Source: Ktedonobacteria bacterium (GTDB taxonomy: Bacteria > Chloroflexota > Ktedonobacteria > Ktedonobacterales > JACDGC01). Taken from it: a stretch of DNA of 58,409 nucleotides. Both the position numbers and the translations under genes were made by a program. Positions 1 to 9,395 of the stretch are shown here, piece by piece. Where the stretch lies: assembly GCA_027459705.1 (NCBI GenBank), contig DAIDHM010000146.1:1-58409 (forward strand), given 5' to 3'. Numbering within the stretch: the first letter of the stretch is position 1; every line of letters begins with the position of its first letter. Under the pieces are notes generated by a model. It was given only the letters and a program-made list of their open reading frames with translations, made no database searches and was not told the origin of the DNA.

Positions 1-27
1 TCGGTGTGAACCGATTTCGTCTGATTA

Positions 28-49
28 GCCCATGAATTCATGCATGGGC
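28..49. other. Short palindromic hairpin near left edge
   Basis: Seven-base arms GCCCATG and CATGGGC enclose an 8-base loop. It lies in gene-free sequence at the left edge and could belong to the end of a gene outside the window. No T-tract follows, so its function is not evident. Confidence 0.3.
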
Positions 50-87
50 GGTGCGGGGGAAGGCGCCATCCGCGATGGCAAACACGA

Positions 88-125
88 TCAGAGCGGGCAA
101 CGCTAGGTGGCGTTGCCCGCTCTGA
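88..125 (-). terminator. Intrinsic terminator of the S53 protease gene
   Basis: A perfect 15-bp inverted repeat (88-102 with 111-125) with an 8-base loop sits about 30 bases after the protease stop codon. Read on the minus strand the stem is followed by TCGTGTTTGCC, a modest T-rich tail, whereas the plus-strand exit is purine-rich. It therefore most likely ends minus-strand transcription. Confidence 0.75.
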
Positions 126-153
126 CGTCAGGAGGGAAGGAGGGGTGATGGGT

Positions 154-2067
154 CTAGCCGCCGAGTTGTGTGACGATCTGGTCGAAGTTTGGTGAACCCC
201 AACCCGAGGTGAAATCCCACCCAGGAGTCGCGGAGTAATACTGGTTACTGCCCTGCGTGACATCGTTGAAGATCTTCGAACCGTTGGAGCTATCGGCCAT
301 CTGGTAGATTACCGGCACTGCTCCCATCGGCGCTTTCCCTTTTGCCGCCAATGCCTGATTGACGACATCCATGCCGCTGGCCCAGATCGGAGCAGCCGCA
401 CTGGTGCCGCCAGTCATCAACCAGAGACCCTGATAGTAGATTGAGATATTGATGGCGGCGGCTGCGACATCGGGCACCTGGCGAGCGCCAGTGGAATACT
501 GATTGAAGACTCCTGGCCCCTTCTGCCAGGTCGGAATCGTGAAGCTCGGTTCAGTGCTTACGCCGCCACCGCTACCCCACGTATTGTTGCAGGCGGTCTG
601 ATCTGGGTTGGGATTGCCCCAGACGACTTCGCTCTGGCGGTTGCCGAGCGCGTCGGTCGTCAGTTGTGTCCCGCCGACAGCGATAGCCCATGGGGCGCTG
701 GCCGGGAAGTCGACCATCTTCGCGCCGAAGTGGCCAGAACCATACGCGCCACAGTCACCGCTGGCCACAAAGGTGCTGATGCCTTCGGCCGCCAGCAACT
801 GCATGGTATTGTTGACCGCCTCGCGATACGTTGGAGTGAGATCTTGCTCGAAGTCGCCATAGCTGACCGAGAGCACATTGACCTTCTTATCACTGGCGGC
901 GCGATTCAAGATATCCTGGAACTCCGCTTCCCACTGGGCATTGTTGGGCGCGTCGTAGGTCAGGATCTTGGTCGTCTTGCTGGTCATTCCCGCCGCCATC
1001 TCGACATCCAGCGTCGCTTCGCCGACTCCCGACCCGGGTTGCAGGCCAGGCACGACATCGACAGTCTCCAGCCGATTCGGATCGAAGGTGCCAGCGCAGA
1101 GCATATAGTTCTGGACATCCTGGCGCGAATAGGGATCGAACTCGACCATGCCGATCGTGGTACTTCCGCCATCGAAGCCCTGGGCGGCCAGGGTGTTCAG
1201 GCCATATGCCTGCCGCAGATCGGACCAGAGCAACAACGGACTCCCGTTGCCACCACCGATGATCGGCGTGCCCGTGATCGCAAAAGTGCAATCGCCATTG
1301 ACGCCAACGTGTGAAGGAGTCGGGCCACCCAGCGGCGTGACGATCGACCCGAGATGCGTGATATAACCACACTTCCCGGTGACCGCGCACGGCAAAGGCG
1401 TATCAGAGTTGAGTCCACTGATATTGCTGATCAATCCTTGTAGATTGGCTGGTAATGTCGGCGATTTATCTGGAGAATAGAATGTCCCATTGGCATTCTG
1501 ATATTGCTGCAATTGCAAGTTGAAAGCCTGCTCAACCTGGGCGGCGCGGCCATCGACCGTCAACGCGGCATTGGTGGCATAGGTCTGCGAGACCGTTAAA
1601 CCCTGCTGTTGCAGATACGTGACAATCTTCTGTATATCCGCGGCCGATGGCGCAAAACGCTGCGCGATATCGGTGGGGTTTAAGAAATGGCGATAGTACG
1701 ATGATGTAGGATCATAGATTGCTTGCAAGCAGGCGTCCAGCGCCTGGCGATTGATATTCAGCGCGATATCGAGATGAATCGGTTGATTGCTATCTACCGC
1801 GCCAGTGAGCGTACCACCGGAGATCGGGGTGCCAAGATCGCCCGAAGTGGTGGGTGCTGGACTGCCCCCCACACAGGGGTCAGAGCCGGTAGGCGTGCCA
1901 TTCTGCGAGGTGGCGGTGAGGCCGCTGAGCGAACACGATGCGAGCAAGAGCGTCGGCAAAATGAGCACGATCAGGCCACGGGCCGTCAATCGCCTCCACA
2001 GGTTTCGCGGGTGTGTCATGGGCATCAGACTTATGAACGGCATGCCCGCTCGAGGTCTAGCGCGCAT
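154..2067 (-). CDS. Secreted S53 (sedolisin/kumamolisin-type) serine-carboxyl peptidase lipoprotein
   Basis: The 637-aa protein is an exported endopeptidase of the sedolisin family, enzymes usually active at acidic pH. Residues 20-45 form a lipoprotein signal peptide ending in the lipobox LLASC (Cys45). Residues about 90-225 look like a pro-kumamolisin activation domain, which is normally cleaved off. The catalytic domain follows: Glu350 and Asp354 in GEATLDVE, oxyanion Asp438 in SGDCG, and Ser556 in GGTSAAAP. The family calcium site is suggested by NDV (601-603) and the C-terminal GWDFTSGWGSP. All expected catalytic residues are present, so it is probably active. The N-terminus is uncertain because Met9, Met16 and Met18 are also possible starts. 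It is divergent from the BNR lipoprotein at 2459 and shares with it a spacer holding two CRP-like sites. Confidence 0.93.
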   Translation of the reverse strand: MRARPRAGMPFISLMPMTHPRNLWRRLTARGLIVLILPTLLLASCSLSGLTATSQNGTPTGSDPCVGGSPAPTTSGDLGTPISGGTLTGAVDSNQPIHLDIALNINRQALDACLQAIYDPTSSYYRHFLNPTDIAQRFAPSAADIQKIVTYLQQQGLTVSQTYATNAALTVDGRAAQVEQAFNLQLQQYQNANGTFYSPDKSPTLPANLQGLISNISGLNSDTPLPCAVTGKCGYITHLGSIVTPLGGPTPSHVGVNGDCTFAITGTPIIGGGNGSPLLLWSDLRQAYGLNTLAAQGFDGGSTTIGMVEFDPYSRQDVQNYMLCAGTFDPNRLETVDVVPGLQPGSGVGEATLDVEMAAGMTSKTTKILTYDAPNNAQWEAEFQDILNRAASDKKVNVLSVSYGDFEQDLTPTYREAVNNTMQLLAAEGISTFVASGDCGAYGSGHFGAKMVDFPASAPWAIAVGGTQLTTDALGNRQSEVVWGNPNPDQTACNNTWGSGGGVSTEPSFTIPTWQKGPGVFNQYSTGARQVPDVAAAAINISIYYQGLWLMTGGTSAAAPIWASGMDVVNQALAAKGKAPMGAVPVIYQMADSSNGSKIFNDVTQGSNQYYSATPGWDFTSGWGSPNFDQIVTQLGG

Positions 2068-2245
2068 GTAACCATCGCCGACAACACCTCGCTAAGCCAC
2101 CGATAGCCAATCACGAGGATGCAGCGTAGACTCGCGCCAGACAGAGTGGTAGCCGCTCTCCCCCTTTCATCATGAACCGTCATGACTCGCACAAGCTGTT
2201 TTGTGTGCTTTGGTCGCAGCATACAGCAGATTTGCCGGTGAGTTG

Positions 2246-2261
2246 TGTGAAGTAGCTCATA
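2246..2261. promoter_or_regulatory. CRP/FNR-like half-degenerate site
   Basis: The sequence is TGTGA-N6-TCATA, one mismatch from the symmetrical CRP consensus TGTGA-N6-TCACA. It lies 74 bp from a perfect copy at 2320, between two divergent genes for exported proteins. Confidence 0.4.
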
Positions 2262-2319
2262 ATCTTCGCTATGCGTAGCGCAATCTGTGGCATTTTCACT
2301 ATCGTGGTGGCTGGTCGTG

Positions 2320-2335
2320 TGTGAAGTTGATCACA
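2320..2335. promoter_or_regulatory. Perfect CRP-type palindrome
   Basis: TGTGA-AGTTGA-TCACA matches the CRP-family consensus in both half sites. Its centre lies about 70 bp upstream of the start point predicted from the promoter at 2362-2390, a normal position for class I activation. That a CRP-family protein binds here is inference. Confidence 0.5.
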
Positions 2336-2361
2336 CCGTCCAGCGCTGTGACGGAATGCGC

Positions 2362-2390
2362 TTGTCAGCGGATCGCGGAGCGGCTATGCT
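2362..2390 (+). promoter_or_regulatory. Sigma-70-type promoter of the BNR lipoprotein gene
   Basis: TTGTCA and TATGCT are separated by exactly 17 bases. The predicted leader is about 60 bases and the CRP-like palindrome at 2320 lies directly upstream. Confidence 0.5.
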
Positions 2391-2458
2391 ACTAAGCACA
2401 TGCTTACCACGTGCCTCAGCGCCCGTGCCGACTCATAAATTAAGAAGGAGATTCGCGG

Positions 2459-3652
2459 ATGATAGTCTCACTGCCTCATCTCTCCCCTGCCCTCCGCCGC
2501 GTGTGGAATGGACGCGCGGGGATCATCGCCCTCATCACCCTCGCCGCGCTGTCCGTCGCCGGTTGCGACCTCTCGGGATTGCCGATTGGTCAGCAATGCA
2601 CTCCCACAACCTGCGATTACGTCGTCAATACCCTCGTCGCGGTCAAAGGGAGCAGTGGGGTCGTCGAGCTCGCGGACAGCAATAACAAACTGTATCAATT
2701 CAATGGCTCGCAATGGCAAAAGATCAGTGATGAGAAAGCGACACAACGCAGCCTGATGATCGCCGTCGATGCCCAGACGCTCTTTCTTGGCAACACGGTC
2801 TCGACCGATGGTGGCCAATCCTGGTCGCCGCTCTGCGCGGTGGTGACGGCCGTCTCGCCCGCCTTCGCGCAGGATAAAACGGTCTTTGGGGTCAATAGCG
2901 TCATCAGCGCCAATACGAATGGAACCCCCGTCCCCGGCGCGACGCCACCCGCCGGACCAACCGGCTGCCCGACCAGTACCGGCCCTTATTACCGTTCACA
3001 AGATGGTGGACAGACCTGGTCGCCGATGCAGGGACCGCCAGGATCCACTCGACCGGATATCTTTATCCTTTCGCCCAATTTCGCGCAAGACCAGACTATC
3101 TTTGCGACTTTCTCGGTCGATGTCAATCAACAGCCAGTACCGGCGCTCTATCAATCCACCGATGGTGGTGGGACCTGGTCCAAGATTCTGGCGGGTAAAC
3201 AAGATTTCGTGGCGCTCTCCACCAATTACGCCAATGATCAGACGGTGATCGCCGTCAGCGGCACAGGGGCCAAGGTTTCGACGGATGGCGGACAGAGCTG
3301 GCAGACCCAGCCGCTGCCAGTGCCTGCGACCCAGACCGCGCAGATTGTATTCTCGCCCACCTATGCCAGCGATAAGACTATCCTGCTGGCCAGTGCCGCC
3401 GCTGATACTGCTTCACCTACGCTCGGTACCTTCGTCTCGAAGGATGGCGGCGCGACCTGGAAGCGGACAGGACCAGCGACACAACGCGGGGCGAATTTCC
3501 CCGCCCTGGTCTTCTCGCCAAATTACGCGACCGATAAGACGATTTACGCATCTTCGCTTGATCTAGGCAAAGGGCCGGCGACGAGCACGGATCTGGGGGC
3601 GACCTGGACTGCCAATGCCACCGGTCTGGACCTGCTGCAATCGCCCGGCTGA
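2459..3652 (+). CDS. BNR/Asp-box repeat lipoprotein
   Basis: The 397-aa protein has a lipoprotein signal peptide (hydrophobic ALITLAALSVAGC, Cys about residue 36) and is expected to be anchored outside the membrane. It carries at least six Asp-box motifs of the form S-x-DGG-x-TW (STDGGQSW, SQDGGQTW, STDGGGTW, STDGGQSW, SKDGGATW, and a degenerate STDLGATW). These mark blades of a sialidase/VPS10/YCF48-like beta-propeller. No sialidase Arg triad is visible, so an enzyme role is not supported; binding or scaffolding is more likely. The start is fixed by AAGAAGGAG eight bases upstream. A relative with the same lipobox and repeat style is at 21405. Confidence 0.88.
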   Translation: MIVSLPHLSPALRRVWNGRAGIIALITLAALSVAGCDLSGLPIGQQCTPTTCDYVVNTLVAVKGSSGVVELADSNNKLYQFNGSQWQKISDEKATQRSLMIAVDAQTLFLGNTVSTDGGQSWSPLCAVVTAVSPAFAQDKTVFGVNSVISANTNGTPVPGATPPAGPTGCPTSTGPYYRSQDGGQTWSPMQGPPGSTRPDIFILSPNFAQDQTIFATFSVDVNQQPVPALYQSTDGGGTWSKILAGKQDFVALSTNYANDQTVIAVSGTGAKVSTDGGQSWQTQPLPVPATQTAQIVFSPTYASDKTILLASAAADTASPTLGTFVSKDGGATWKRTGPATQRGANFPALVFSPNYATDKTIYASSLDLGKGPATSTDLGATWTANATGLDLLQSPG

Positions 3653-3956
3653 TCGCTGATGATCGGCCGAGAATACCAATCTGCCTGCTTACCGGCGAGG
3701 GATGGGTGGCGCCAGGATTGCACCGCGTCGCCCTCCCTCGCGCACAAGTCCGCGCATTCCGCCGGACTCAGCGCGGCGGACCAATCAAAAAACGATTGGC
3801 TCGCCTTCGACTGTCAGGAAACTCCCGCTGGCATGGGGGCGGCCGTGCGCCCTACAATGTATGCGGAAGCTCGGCGGTCGTCGCGCCTGCTGGCGCAATG
3901 TGGGAAAAGATGTCGTAGCGCGATGAGGTGCGTCGCCGAATAGCGGCCCTGACCGC
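3653..3956 (+). other. Gene-free spacer upstream of the ABC permease
   Basis: No convincing coding sequence occurs here; the open frames lack ribosome sites and family resemblance. A TACAAT hexamer at 3853-3858 could be a -10 element for the permease but no good -35 is seen. A short imperfect hairpin overlaps the preceding stop codon. Confidence 0.4.
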
Positions 3957-6845
3957 ATGAGCCCAATGTATGATGAATGGTGGAATTGGATGCGGTTACG
4001 GCTCGCCTGGCCCTATGCCCTGCGGTCATTGTTGCGAGGCGGCCAGCGGACTGCGCTGGCAATCTTCTGTGTCGCCGTCGGCGTCATGGCTATCGTCGCC
4101 CTGCAACTCGTCGGTCAGAGCGTCAATAGCGCGCTGACGGGGAACATCATCGAGGCCAATGGCGGTGATGTGCAGCTGACCTCCGTGCTGGTGCCGCTCC
4201 AGGGCACCGATCTGGCGCAATTCGCCGCGCTCCAGGCGCAGGGGCGCATCCGTGCATATGCTACGACCTATGAGATCCCCAGCCAGATCACCGCGTCCGC
4301 TGGCAGCACTGTCCCATTCGACCTGGTCGCTGTCTCTGCCAACTATCCGCTGGTCGGACAGGCCAATTTCACGGCGCCATCGCCTGCACTCCGCGTCCAG
4401 GACGTTGTGCGGGGCGACCAGGTGGCTATGAGCGCGCTGGTCGCCAACCTCCTGCGGGCACACATCGGCTCGAGCTATACCTTGCATACGGGCGATAATC
4501 AGACGTTGACCGTGGTCGTCGCGGCGATCTTCGCCGAGGGCGGCGCCTTCCAGGGACCGCAGGTGCTCGTCTCTGCCGCGACGTTGCAGGCCACGCCGGG
4601 TCCGAGTGGCGCCTTGTTGCCGCCGCGCGTCACGGGCATTACTATGCTGACCAGTGATCCCGCGGGAGTGGAAGCGACGTTGCGTCAGCAATTTCCCGCC
4701 GCCACCGTGCTGACAGCCGCCGACGAATTGCGGCTGCGTCAGCAAGATGTCGCGCAGATTCGTCTCTTCCTGCGCATCGTCGCGTTGCTGGCGCTCTTCA
4801 TCGGCGGCGTCGGGATTGTGAATACGATGCAGGTCTTGCTGCGGCGCCGTCGGCTGGAGATCGCGATGCTCAAGACACTGGGCTATCGCCAGCGCGATCT
4901 GTACGCGATTTTTGGCATGGAGGCCGCGCTGCTCGGCCTGGCCGGGAGTGTGCTCGGCGTCGCGTTGGGCATTGGGGCCGCCTTCATCGTCCGAACCATC
5001 ATCGCCAGTGCGTTCTTCCTGCATCTGGAGATTCCCATCGACCCGGCTTTGCTGGCGAGTGGGGTCGGGGTCGGGGTGATCACCGCCCTGATCTTCGGCC
5101 TCCTGCCGATTGTCCAGGCCAGCAGCATCCGCCCGATCGCCATCTTGCGCGAAGAAGAGAGCGGGCGAATCTCACGCATCGGGCAGATCGGCCTCTTGCT
5201 GCTGCTCTCGGTACTCTTTGTGACACTGGCGGCAGGGATTCTGGGGGATGTTCGTGTGGCAGCTGAGGTGGTCTATGGCGGCGTAGCGGCAGTTGCTCTG
5301 CTAGCGGGCGGCTTCAGTCTGTTGATCCTGGCGATCTCGCGACTCCCTGTCTATGATCGCCCGACGCCGCGCATCTTGCTGGTCTTCCTGGCGGTCTTGG
5401 CCTACTGTGGCGCTCTGGCAGCGATCCCGATCGGCCTGCTCTGGCGCTTTGGCCGTCCCGATGTGCTGGCACTGGTGCGCGATGGGGCCTACGCCGCGCT
5501 GGCCGGTGGACTCGCGGCAGTGGGTATCTGGCTGGCACTGACGACCGGCGCGGTGGTCGTCCTCCTCGCCGCGGTGCTGGATGGACTGGTGATGTTCGCG
5601 CCACGCGCCTGGAAGACCGCGGTCCTGCTGGCGTTCCGCAATCTTGGTCGCCAACGTGGTCGCTCCACGGCGACGCTCACGGCGCTCTTCGTCGGTGTCT
5701 TTGCAATCGGCGCGATCGTCATCCTCGGCCAGGGTATCAAGGACGCCGTGAATACGACCATCTCGTCGCTCTTCACCCATAATCTCTTTGTCGTCACCGC
5801 TCCCAGCCAGGCGCCGATCGTGCCGCTCATAGTCGATGGGCAAGCGGGCGTCGACGCCACGCGGACGGTGACCGATCCCGTGGCCCGCGTGATCCCGGTC
5901 ACCATTGGAGACCGCGGCATCGCCACGGTGCTCGCCGGGCAAGGCACTCAGACTGGCGCGCCGCAAGACTTCGCTCGCCGCCAGGCGATTGTGCTGGCGC
6001 TGAGCATTGTCGAAGGCTTCAATGTCGGCGATGGCCAGGCGCTCGCGCGTCCAAATGTCGTCATCACGGTTGGGCGCAATCTCACCCCCACTGATGCTGG
6101 CACGACCAATGTTGTACTCGACGATATCCTGACGCTACCGCCCGTCAATCTCCAGCTGGGTGAGACGATCACGGTGCTGGGATCCACGCCAGCCAGCGGC
6201 GCGGCCCAGCCCGTCCGCCTCACAATCGTCGGCTTCTTCAGTCGCCTGCGCACCACCGATTTCGTCCCTGGCGAGATCCTGGCCGATAGTGCGATCGCCA
6301 GCCAGCTGGGTGGCGCCTCCACGTTGACAATTGTTGGCCTGAAAGTCGATCCCAACGCCGTCCCCGCCGTCCGCCAGCTGATCAGTCAGGCGGTGCCCGG
6401 CGCGCAGATCGTCAGCCTCACCGATCTCAACGGCGTCTTCGACCGCATCCTGAACGATCTGATCATCATGCTCTCGGCGATCGCCTCGCTGGCGCTCATC
6501 GCGGGATTGATCATTATCGCCAACGCCGTCGCGCTGGCGATGCTGGAGCGCCGCCGTGAGATCGGTATCCTCAAATCGGTGGGCCATACCAGCGGCTCTA
6601 TCCTGGCGATGGTCCTGGTCGAGAATGGCGTGATCGGCCTGCTCGGCGCGCTGGTGGCGATGACGCTGGTGACCGGGCTGATCGTCGCGCTCGCGACGCT
6701 CGTTTTTCAGCGCGCGCTGGCGATCAGCTTCCCACTGGTGGGCGTCATCATCGCGGTGACGATTGCGCTCACGCTCGCCGTCACCGCGCTGGTTGCCTGG
6801 AATGCCGTCCGCGTTCGTCCGCTGGAGGTTTTGCGCTACGACTGA
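3957..6845 (+). CDS. ABC transporter permease with two FtsX domains (MacB/LolCE-like superfamily)
   Basis: The 962-aa membrane protein has the duplicated layout of large FtsX-type permeases. A first TM segment (about 25-48) and an extracytoplasmic domain come first, then three TMs with the FtsX coupling motif RRRRLEIAMLKTLGY. A middle set of TMs follows, then a second extracytoplasmic domain, and a last FtsX domain with the parallel motif ERRREIGILKSVGH. Such proteins work with a LolD/MacB-type ATPase in lipoprotein or peptide export or in envelope mechanotransmission, rather than classical import. No ATPase gene lies next to it in the window. No clear Shine-Dalgarno precedes the ATG, so the start is less certain than the family. 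It is convergent with the next gene. Confidence 0.9.
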   Translation: MSPMYDEWWNWMRLRLAWPYALRSLLRGGQRTALAIFCVAVGVMAIVALQLVGQSVNSALTGNIIEANGGDVQLTSVLVPLQGTDLAQFAALQAQGRIRAYATTYEIPSQITASAGSTVPFDLVAVSANYPLVGQANFTAPSPALRVQDVVRGDQVAMSALVANLLRAHIGSSYTLHTGDNQTLTVVVAAIFAEGGAFQGPQVLVSAATLQATPGPSGALLPPRVTGITMLTSDPAGVEATLRQQFPAATVLTAADELRLRQQDVAQIRLFLRIVALLALFIGGVGIVNTMQVLLRRRRLEIAMLKTLGYRQRDLYAIFGMEAALLGLAGSVLGVALGIGAAFIVRTIIASAFFLHLEIPIDPALLASGVGVGVITALIFGLLPIVQASSIRPIAILREEESGRISRIGQIGLLLLLSVLFVTLAAGILGDVRVAAEVVYGGVAAVALLAGGFSLLILAISRLPVYDRPTPRILLVFLAVLAYCGALAAIPIGLLWRFGRPDVLALVRDGAYAALAGGLAAVGIWLALTTGAVVVLLAAVLDGLVMFAPRAWKTAVLLAFRNLGRQRGRSTATLTALFVGVFAIGAIVILGQGIKDAVNTTISSLFTHNLFVVTAPSQAPIVPLIVDGQAGVDATRTVTDPVARVIPVTIGDRGIATVLAGQGTQTGAPQDFARRQAIVLALSIVEGFNVGDGQALARPNVVITVGRNLTPTDAGTTNVVLDDILTLPPVNLQLGETITVLGSTPASGAAQPVRLTIVGFFSRLRTTDFVPGEILADSAIASQLGGASTLTIVGLKVDPNAVPAVRQLISQAVPGAQIVSLTDLNGVFDRILNDLIIMLSAIASLALIAGLIIIANAVALAMLERRREIGILKSVGHTSGSILAMVLVENGVIGLLGALVAMTLVTGLIVALATLVFQRALAISFPLVGVIIAVTIALTLAVTALVAWNAVRVRPLEVLRYD

Positions 6846-6920
6846 TGCGCGCTGGGTACCGCACTTGCAGTATGCCAAGGTATAAGGTTCATCCCTGCCG
6901 CCCATCTCCAGCCCTCATCA

Positions 6921-8126
6921 TCAGGTAGGCTGAATCAGATAGACGCTTGCACCATAGAGCAAGTAGAATGTGCCATCTCCTGTTGGGTAGAGATGATAAT
7001 AATGCAAGTTGAGATTGGTGAAGATGGTCACCGTGCGGTCATCTCGTAGGTCGAAGAGGTCCAGGGTTGTATCGACAGTAGTCGGCGTAAAGGCCAACCA
7101 GGGGCCTGATGCGAAAGAGAAATTATCACTCGGGAATGCGGTGATACGTTGCGGATTGGGTCGCGACGCACCAGGATCAAACTGCAGGAGTTGGTATTGT
7201 GCTCCGACTAGAGCTTCCACCACTAATGTATGTGAACCATACCAGGCACTAGCCCCTGACTCAGTGATCAGCATCTTGATTCCTTGCATCGAAACGGTGT
7301 ATAAATCGCCAGTCTTGAAGGCCGCGAAATCTAAATACTGTCGGTCTGGTGATGTGGTGAGCGGAAAGAGGGGGCCTTGCCCCGGTAGCGTCCCCAGGGT
7401 CATTGTCGCGTTGGTGGCGATGTTATAGCCAAGAATCTGTGGGCCATTGGCATAGACAATTGTCTGCGATCCAAGCCAGCCAAGCAAAGTAATATTGCCC
7501 GTGGCAGGTTGTAACGTACGGGATTGAATGACTCCATACGCTACAAAATTGATTTGCAAGATGTTCTGCGTATTAGCGAGCAGTTCCAGGGCGATCGCGT
7601 TGCTCTGTGGCGCAGGATAGTAGCTTGAGGTAGCATACGACGCTGCCTGGTGGGAGAGCAGGGTCTCGGTCCCTGAGCGTGAGACAAAGATATCATTGGA
7701 TCCTGTGAGAATGATAAAACCCGAAGAATCAGGTAACCACCCAGGATTCTGTATTCCCCCAAGGTCAGTTGCCGAATACTGCAGGGTGGTCACTAATTGC
7801 GCAGTGGGGACAAAAGTCCAGATCTGTAGATGGTAGTGATCATAGATGAGCAAGATGGATTTATCAGGGGACACACTCAACCTGCTATGCGTAAGATCGA
7901 GTCCTTGCGGTTGTATCCCCGCTATCAGTTGCAGAGCGGAGGTGGGAGTCAGTGTCACGCCACTGGTAGGGTATGGGGCAGGTGTGTAAGATTTCACCGC
8001 CAGTATGTTTGAAGTCGCGGTCGGACTCACGTTGGCGGTCGTCGTAGATTGGCAGGCAGATACAGCGACGAGTATAAGCAAACTGATACCAACCAGCACA
8101 GCATGCGTTTTCATGAGCCGCAACAT
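6921..8126 (-). CDS. Lipoprotein of unknown function, probable beta-propeller
   Basis: The 401-aa protein begins with a basic n-region, a hydrophobic core and the lipobox AVSAC, so it should be exported and lipidated. The rest is rich in beta-strand-type sequence with repeated SPD, DS and W-containing turns typical of TolB/WD40-like propellers, but no family signature is certain. GGGAGG six bases before the ATG at 8126 favours that start over the upstream in-frame codon at 8144. Base composition is visibly lower in GC than the neighbours. The exported protein encoded just upstream (8269-8898) has the same orientation and may be co-transcribed. Confidence 0.75.
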   Translation of the reverse strand: MLRLMKTHAVLVGISLLILVAVSACQSTTTANVSPTATSNILAVKSYTPAPYPTSGVTLTPTSALQLIAGIQPQGLDLTHSRLSVSPDKSILLIYDHYHLQIWTFVPTAQLVTTLQYSATDLGGIQNPGWLPDSSGFIILTGSNDIFVSRSGTETLLSHQAASYATSSYYPAPQSNAIALELLANTQNILQINFVAYGVIQSRTLQPATGNITLLGWLGSQTIVYANGPQILGYNIATNATMTLGTLPGQGPLFPLTTSPDRQYLDFAAFKTGDLYTVSMQGIKMLITESGASAWYGSHTLVVEALVGAQYQLLQFDPGASRPNPQRITAFPSDNFSFASGPWLAFTPTTVDTTLDLFDLRDDRTVTIFTNLNLHYYHLYPTGDGTFYLLYGASVYLIQPT

Positions 8127-8268
8127 GTTCTGCCTCCCAATCACTTTGTGTCCCCCCAGCGGTTCTTGACCTCCAGCCAGGCGCTTGGTGAGTTTGCCTC
8201 ATCACCTTGATGATGGTTAACCAGAGACCGCCACCTGAAAAACCGCACTGGCGTATGGGCAAGAGACG

Positions 8269-8898
8269 CTATTGATATACACCCATCGCCAGATTGAAAT
8301 GTCCTGTGATACCCTTACTCGTGACGAATGCGAGTATATCGTCGTTGACACCGGTAATCGTGATCGAGCCCATCAATGCTTTTGTTGGATAGGCCATAGG
8401 TTGTGAAGTGAAGTTAGGATGTTTGCAGATATCAAAATTGATGGGGATCACAATCAACACCCCTTGGGCGGAATTCGACGCAAGCGCTCCCGCTGAGACC
8501 TGGTAGCCATTGAGCGCGTGATCTTCAAGGATTGCGCCGTTATTGATTGTATAACTCACCCCGTTCAAGGTGTACTGCGCTTGAATCGGGCTGGCACTTG
8601 GGATCGATGAGCTCGTGAGAATTTCGGGCTGCGGCAGACTACTCGGGCATGAAGCGAGCGGTGGCGCGGAATTCTTGGGGGCCGCGGGGTGTTGACTTGC
8701 AGCTATCTGCTCCGCAGCGACAGTCTGTACGACGTGTTGTTTGGCGGGGGGCATCTGTTGCACGACTGAGGGCAGTGGGAGGCCCCACGTATTGCCTACC
8801 TGGCTGTTCGCCGCATCAGCGTGCGCGATCAGGATTCCGACAAAACTCAGCACGACGACGACAATGCCAGGACCGGCTAGAAAGATCTTACGTGCCAT
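8269..8898 (-). CDS. Exported or membrane-anchored protein of unknown function
   Basis: The 209-aa product opens with a signal-like hydrophobic stretch (about residues 4-26) ending near HADA-AN. A Pro/Ala/Gln-rich spacer follows, then a folded-looking C-terminal half with several beta-type segments. I recognise no family. The start at 8898 is chosen because AAGAAGGAG lies eight bases upstream; the earlier in-frame GTG overlaps that ribosome site. A promoter at 9007-9035 serves it, and the lipoprotein gene at 6921 may lie in the same transcript. Confidence 0.65.
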   Translation of the reverse strand: MARKIFLAGPGIVVVVLSFVGILIAHADAANSQVGNTWGLPLPSVVQQMPPAKQHVVQTVAAEQIAASQHPAAPKNSAPPLASCPSSLPQPEILTSSSIPSASPIQAQYTLNGVSYTINNGAILEDHALNGYQVSAGALASNSAQGVLIVIPINFDICKHPNFTSQPMAYPTKALMGSITITGVNDDILAFVTSKGITGHFNLAMGVYQ

Positions 8899-9006
8899 GG
8901 TCTCCACTCCTTCTTGTCATCATATGTGTATAGTTGACCTAGTTTGCTGTCCGTAAAATATGGGTTCTGTTTCTTTCATTTTTTACTACACGACGATCTT
9001 AGTGCA

Positions 9007-9035
9007 AGTATGCATAATGAATTTCCGTAAGTCAA
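9007..9035 (-). promoter_or_regulatory. Promoter for the 8269 gene
   Basis: On the minus strand TTGACT and CATACT are separated by 17 bases. The predicted leader to the ATG at 8898 is about 100 bases. Confidence 0.5.
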
Positions 9036-9102
9036 GTATGATCAACAACCACGCGGTGAACAAGGCCGTTTGCGAGATAGCACCAAATAAGACGCGGTCT
9101 GC

Positions 9103-9131
9103 TTGACAAAGACGCCGCGGGCTTCTATAGT
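9103..9131 (+). promoter_or_regulatory. Near-consensus sigma-70 promoter of rny
   Basis: TTGACA and TATAGT are separated by 17 bases, eleven of twelve positions matching the consensus. It is the strongest promoter-like sequence I found in the window. It predicts a leader of about 255 bases before rny. No other feature is evident in that leader. Confidence 0.75.
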
Positions 9132-9395
9132 GAATGGGATCACGATCTCTCCCGACCTTGTTCGTACGCTGGAGACGATCGCCTTGTTCATCATTCACAC
9201 TACGCCCAGTGGGCCTGAAATCTTGCCCCCTTCGCAGGGCCAGCACAGTTGCGAAATTGTCTGGTGATCGTTCTCGTCGCAGAGAAGGATCACTGCTTGT
9301 CATATACGCGGCATGCCGCCAGCCATTGGTTCGCCAACGGATGGGGCGCTGGTCCCATGGAGTCGCGGCAGGTCTTCTGCTGATGGAGGACCCCC

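Noticed and set aside
4026-5024. Long antisense frames opposite the permease, rny, nuo and helicase genes
   Set aside because: They are Arg/His/Asp-rich shadows of high-GC genes and do not resemble proteins.
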